Source of the DNA: Paenibacillus ginsengihumi DSM 21568
GTDB taxonomy: Bacteria; Bacillota; Bacilli; Paenibacillales; NBRC-103111
DNA length: 64,000 nucleotides
Direction: 5' to 3'
Assembly: GCF_000380965.1 (NCBI RefSeq)
Contig: NZ_KB905561.1
Location: forward strand, 34,560-98,559
This document shows positions 62,769 through 64,000 of this stretch, one piece after another; position 1 is the stretch's first letter; each line of letters opens with the position of its first letter. The notes beneath the pieces were generated by a model. It saw nothing but the letters and a program-made list of their open reading frames with translations. It did no database searches and had not been told where the DNA came from. Both the position numbers and the translations under genes were made by a program.

Positions 62769-63617
62769 TTATTCCAGTCCCGCTGCCGCGAAAACTTTGG
62801 CGAAGCCCCGCTGCGAACGGGCAAGCAGCTCCTCCGCCGGCTGCGTGGGCGGCTCCTGCGTTAATATTTCCTGCGCGACGGGACCGCGATAGCCGATGCG
62901 GTGCAGCCCTTGCAGAAATGACGCCAGGTCGATGACGCCCTCGCCCGGATATACCCGCCCGTTGTCGAGCGCTTCCGATACGGGAACGTCGGGCGCGTCG
63001 TTGATATGCACGTGGACGATCTGATCGGGAGACAGCCGGACAATGTCGTCGTAGGTCGCCTCTGACGTGTACCAGTGATACGCGTCCAAGAGCAGGCCGA
63101 CGTTCCGCTTGCCGATCGCGTCGATCCAGTCCAGCGTGCTCGGAATATCCCAAATGAACGGATGGGCCCAGCGGGTGCGCAAATGGTGCGGTCCGACGAA
63201 TTCGAGCCCGAGCCGGATTCCGTAAGCGTCCAATATTTCCGCGCAGGTGCGCAGCCGGCGGGTCGCCAGCGCCATGAAGCGCGCCGGGTTCATGTCCGTC
63301 GACGGCAGCACATAAGTGCAGCAGCGGGTAACCCCCAGCGCGGAAGCCGCTTCCGCGTCCTGGACGACCCTGGCCAAGCCTTGCCGGAACGCTTCCTCGG
63401 AGCCGCGCCATTCCGCGGCCAGCCCGATCGCCCCGATCTGTACGCCATGCTTCCGCAAATAGGCCTGGACGGCTTCGGCGCCTTCAGCCGCAATCCACTG
63501 CTCCAGCTCCTGGCCCCCGGCGTCCACAGCTCCGAAGCCGTATCGCGGCGCGAGCGCGACGAACGCCGGCAGCTCGCCGACCGGCCCTACCCCGGCCCGC
63601 GTTAACCCTTTGATCAT
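62769..63617 (-). CDS. Sugar phosphate isomerase/epimerase-type TIM barrel
   Basis: 282 residues, xylose isomerase-like barrel (AP endonuclease family 2). LGLEFVGPHHLRTRWAHPFI, VGLLLDAYHWYTSEATYDDI, IVHVHINDAPDVP and ALDNGRVYPGEGVIDLASFL carry the metal-binding Glu, His and Asp. Members are isomerases, epimerases or dehydratases; substrate not predictable. AAAGGAGC precedes the ATG. The long frame upstream is repeat R1 and is not coding. Confidence 0.9.
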   Translation of the reverse strand: MIKGLTRAGVGPVGELPAFVALAPRYGFGAVDAGGQELEQWIAAEGAEAVQAYLRKHGVQIGAIGLAAEWRGSEEAFRQGLARVVQDAEAASALGVTRCCTYVLPSTDMNPARFMALATRRLRTCAEILDAYGIRLGLEFVGPHHLRTRWAHPFIWDIPSTLDWIDAIGKRNVGLLLDAYHWYTSEATYDDIVRLSPDQIVHVHINDAPDVPVSEALDNGRVYPGEGVIDLASFLQGLHRIGYRGPVAQEILTQEPPTQPAEELLARSQRGFAKVFAAAGLE

Positions 63618-63633
63618 AGGACAAAGCTCCTTT

Positions 63634-63905
63634 CTATCTTGAAAAATTGGACGGGATTCCTCCGACGAATTTTTCAATACCGAAGGTGACGACCGATGAC
63701 GAAGGAATCGTTCGTCATAGGCGTCTTCTTGAAAATTTGGCGGTATACGCCGACAAAATTTCAACACCGAAGGTGACGACCGATGACGAAGGAATCGCTC
63801 GTCATAGGCGTCTTCTTGAAAATTTGGCGGTATACGCCGACAAAATTTCAACACCGAAGGTGACGACCGATGACGAGAGGAATCGCTCGTCATAGGCGTC
63901 TATCT
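63634..63905 (-). repeat. R1 tandem array, three units
   Basis: Three contiguous R1 units on the reverse strand, with 87- and 88-bp periods (GCGTCTTCTTGAAAATTTGG at 63721 and 63808). Units 2 and 3 are nearly identical; the unit next to the gene has a different stem (arms GAAAAATT/AATTTTTC). It ends at the ribosome binding site of the isomerase-like gene. Confidence 0.85.
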
Positions 63906-64000
63906 TGAAAATAGCGCTTGGGGCGCGGCCTGTTTTCATCTTCTGATGGTGCTGCGCCAGCGGCATGGGCGTCTATCTTGAAAATAGCCCGGGGGGGCTC
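63906..64000. repeat. Partial R1 fragment at right edge
   Basis: GGGCGTCTATCTTGAAAATAG at 63967 repeats the R1 end seen at 63895, after about 60 bp of unrelated sequence. The array may continue beyond the window. Confidence 0.5.

Noticed and set aside
63618..63893. N-terminal extension of the isomerase-like protein with 29-residue repeats
   Set aside because: It is translation of the 87-bp R1 array; the true start has its own AAAGGAGC site at 63617.
63634..63905. CRISPR array
   Set aside because: Units are contiguous direct repeats without unique spacers, and no cas genes are present.

Overview
The window reads as a chromosomal segment of a high-GC, endospore-forming member of the Firmicutes, most likely Paenibacillus or a close relative. 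This rests on sporulation genes (ylbJ, gerQ, cwlJ, two alpha/beta-type SASP genes), Bacillus-type families (YycC, YfhP, KhtTU, YheIH, YetA, FusB-like), strong GGAGG ribosome binding sites, a tRNA-Trp T-box, and PerR-, Fur- and GlnR-type operators. No rRNA, tRNA, CRISPR array, prophage or intact insertion sequence was seen.

Layout. 0.3-6.3 kb: glycogen phosphorylase, YlbJ, a 28-residue membrane peptide, a truncated hemoglobin, a DUF2225 protein and two small proteins including YycC. 6.6-9.9 kb: M3 oligopeptidase, a VOC protein, an unknown protein and a SASP. 9.9-10.8 kb: a non-coding island holding members of three repeat families. 10.8-16.7 kb: an unknown Cys-rich protein, a YcgQ/YcgR-type pair with a His-rich loop, T-box-controlled trpS, a second SASP and YfhP. 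16.8-21.2 kb: a small ABM-like protein and a heterodimeric multidrug ABC exporter. 21.4-26.6 kb: two orphan ABC binding proteins, an HxlR regulator facing a flavin oxidoreductase, a DnaA-box cluster and a HAD phosphatase. 27-32.4 kb: a plant cell wall segment (GH42 beta-galactosidase, YetA/PL26-like lyase, a GH43-like stub); a CE12-type deacetylase lies at 38 kb. 32.5-41.5 kb: FusB-like protein, catalase, a GreA-like protein, the KhtTU K+/H+ antiporter, gerQ-cwlJ and an aldo/keto reductase. 41.7-51.8 kb: urtABCDE (urea uptake) divergent from ureABCFGD (urease), with one exact GlnR/TnrA-type box for each promoter. 52-64 kb: heme A/cytochrome oxidase assembly (ctaB, SCO), an AEC carrier, a damaged toprim gene, DUF2268/MerR wreckage, an SLH surface protein, a transglutaminase-like protein, a HAD hydrolase, a penicillin-binding protein and a TIM-barrel isomerase.

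The clearest functional unit is the urea module: UrtABCDE imports urea and the urease splits it to ammonia, with both operons apparently tied to nitrogen status. There is no ureE, and UreG carries an N-terminal His cluster that may help with nickel. The sugar genes fit use of galactan and rhamnogalacturonan I.

The least explained part is non-coding. Three repeat families sit between genes: R1 (about 87 bp, two hairpins, six loci, mostly in 5' leaders, plus a tandem array at the right edge), R2 (about 187 bp, with ends that change together, three copies), and R3 (four 19-bp palindromes spaced 52/62/52 bp, two copies 30 kb apart). These are the best candidates for undescribed elements here.
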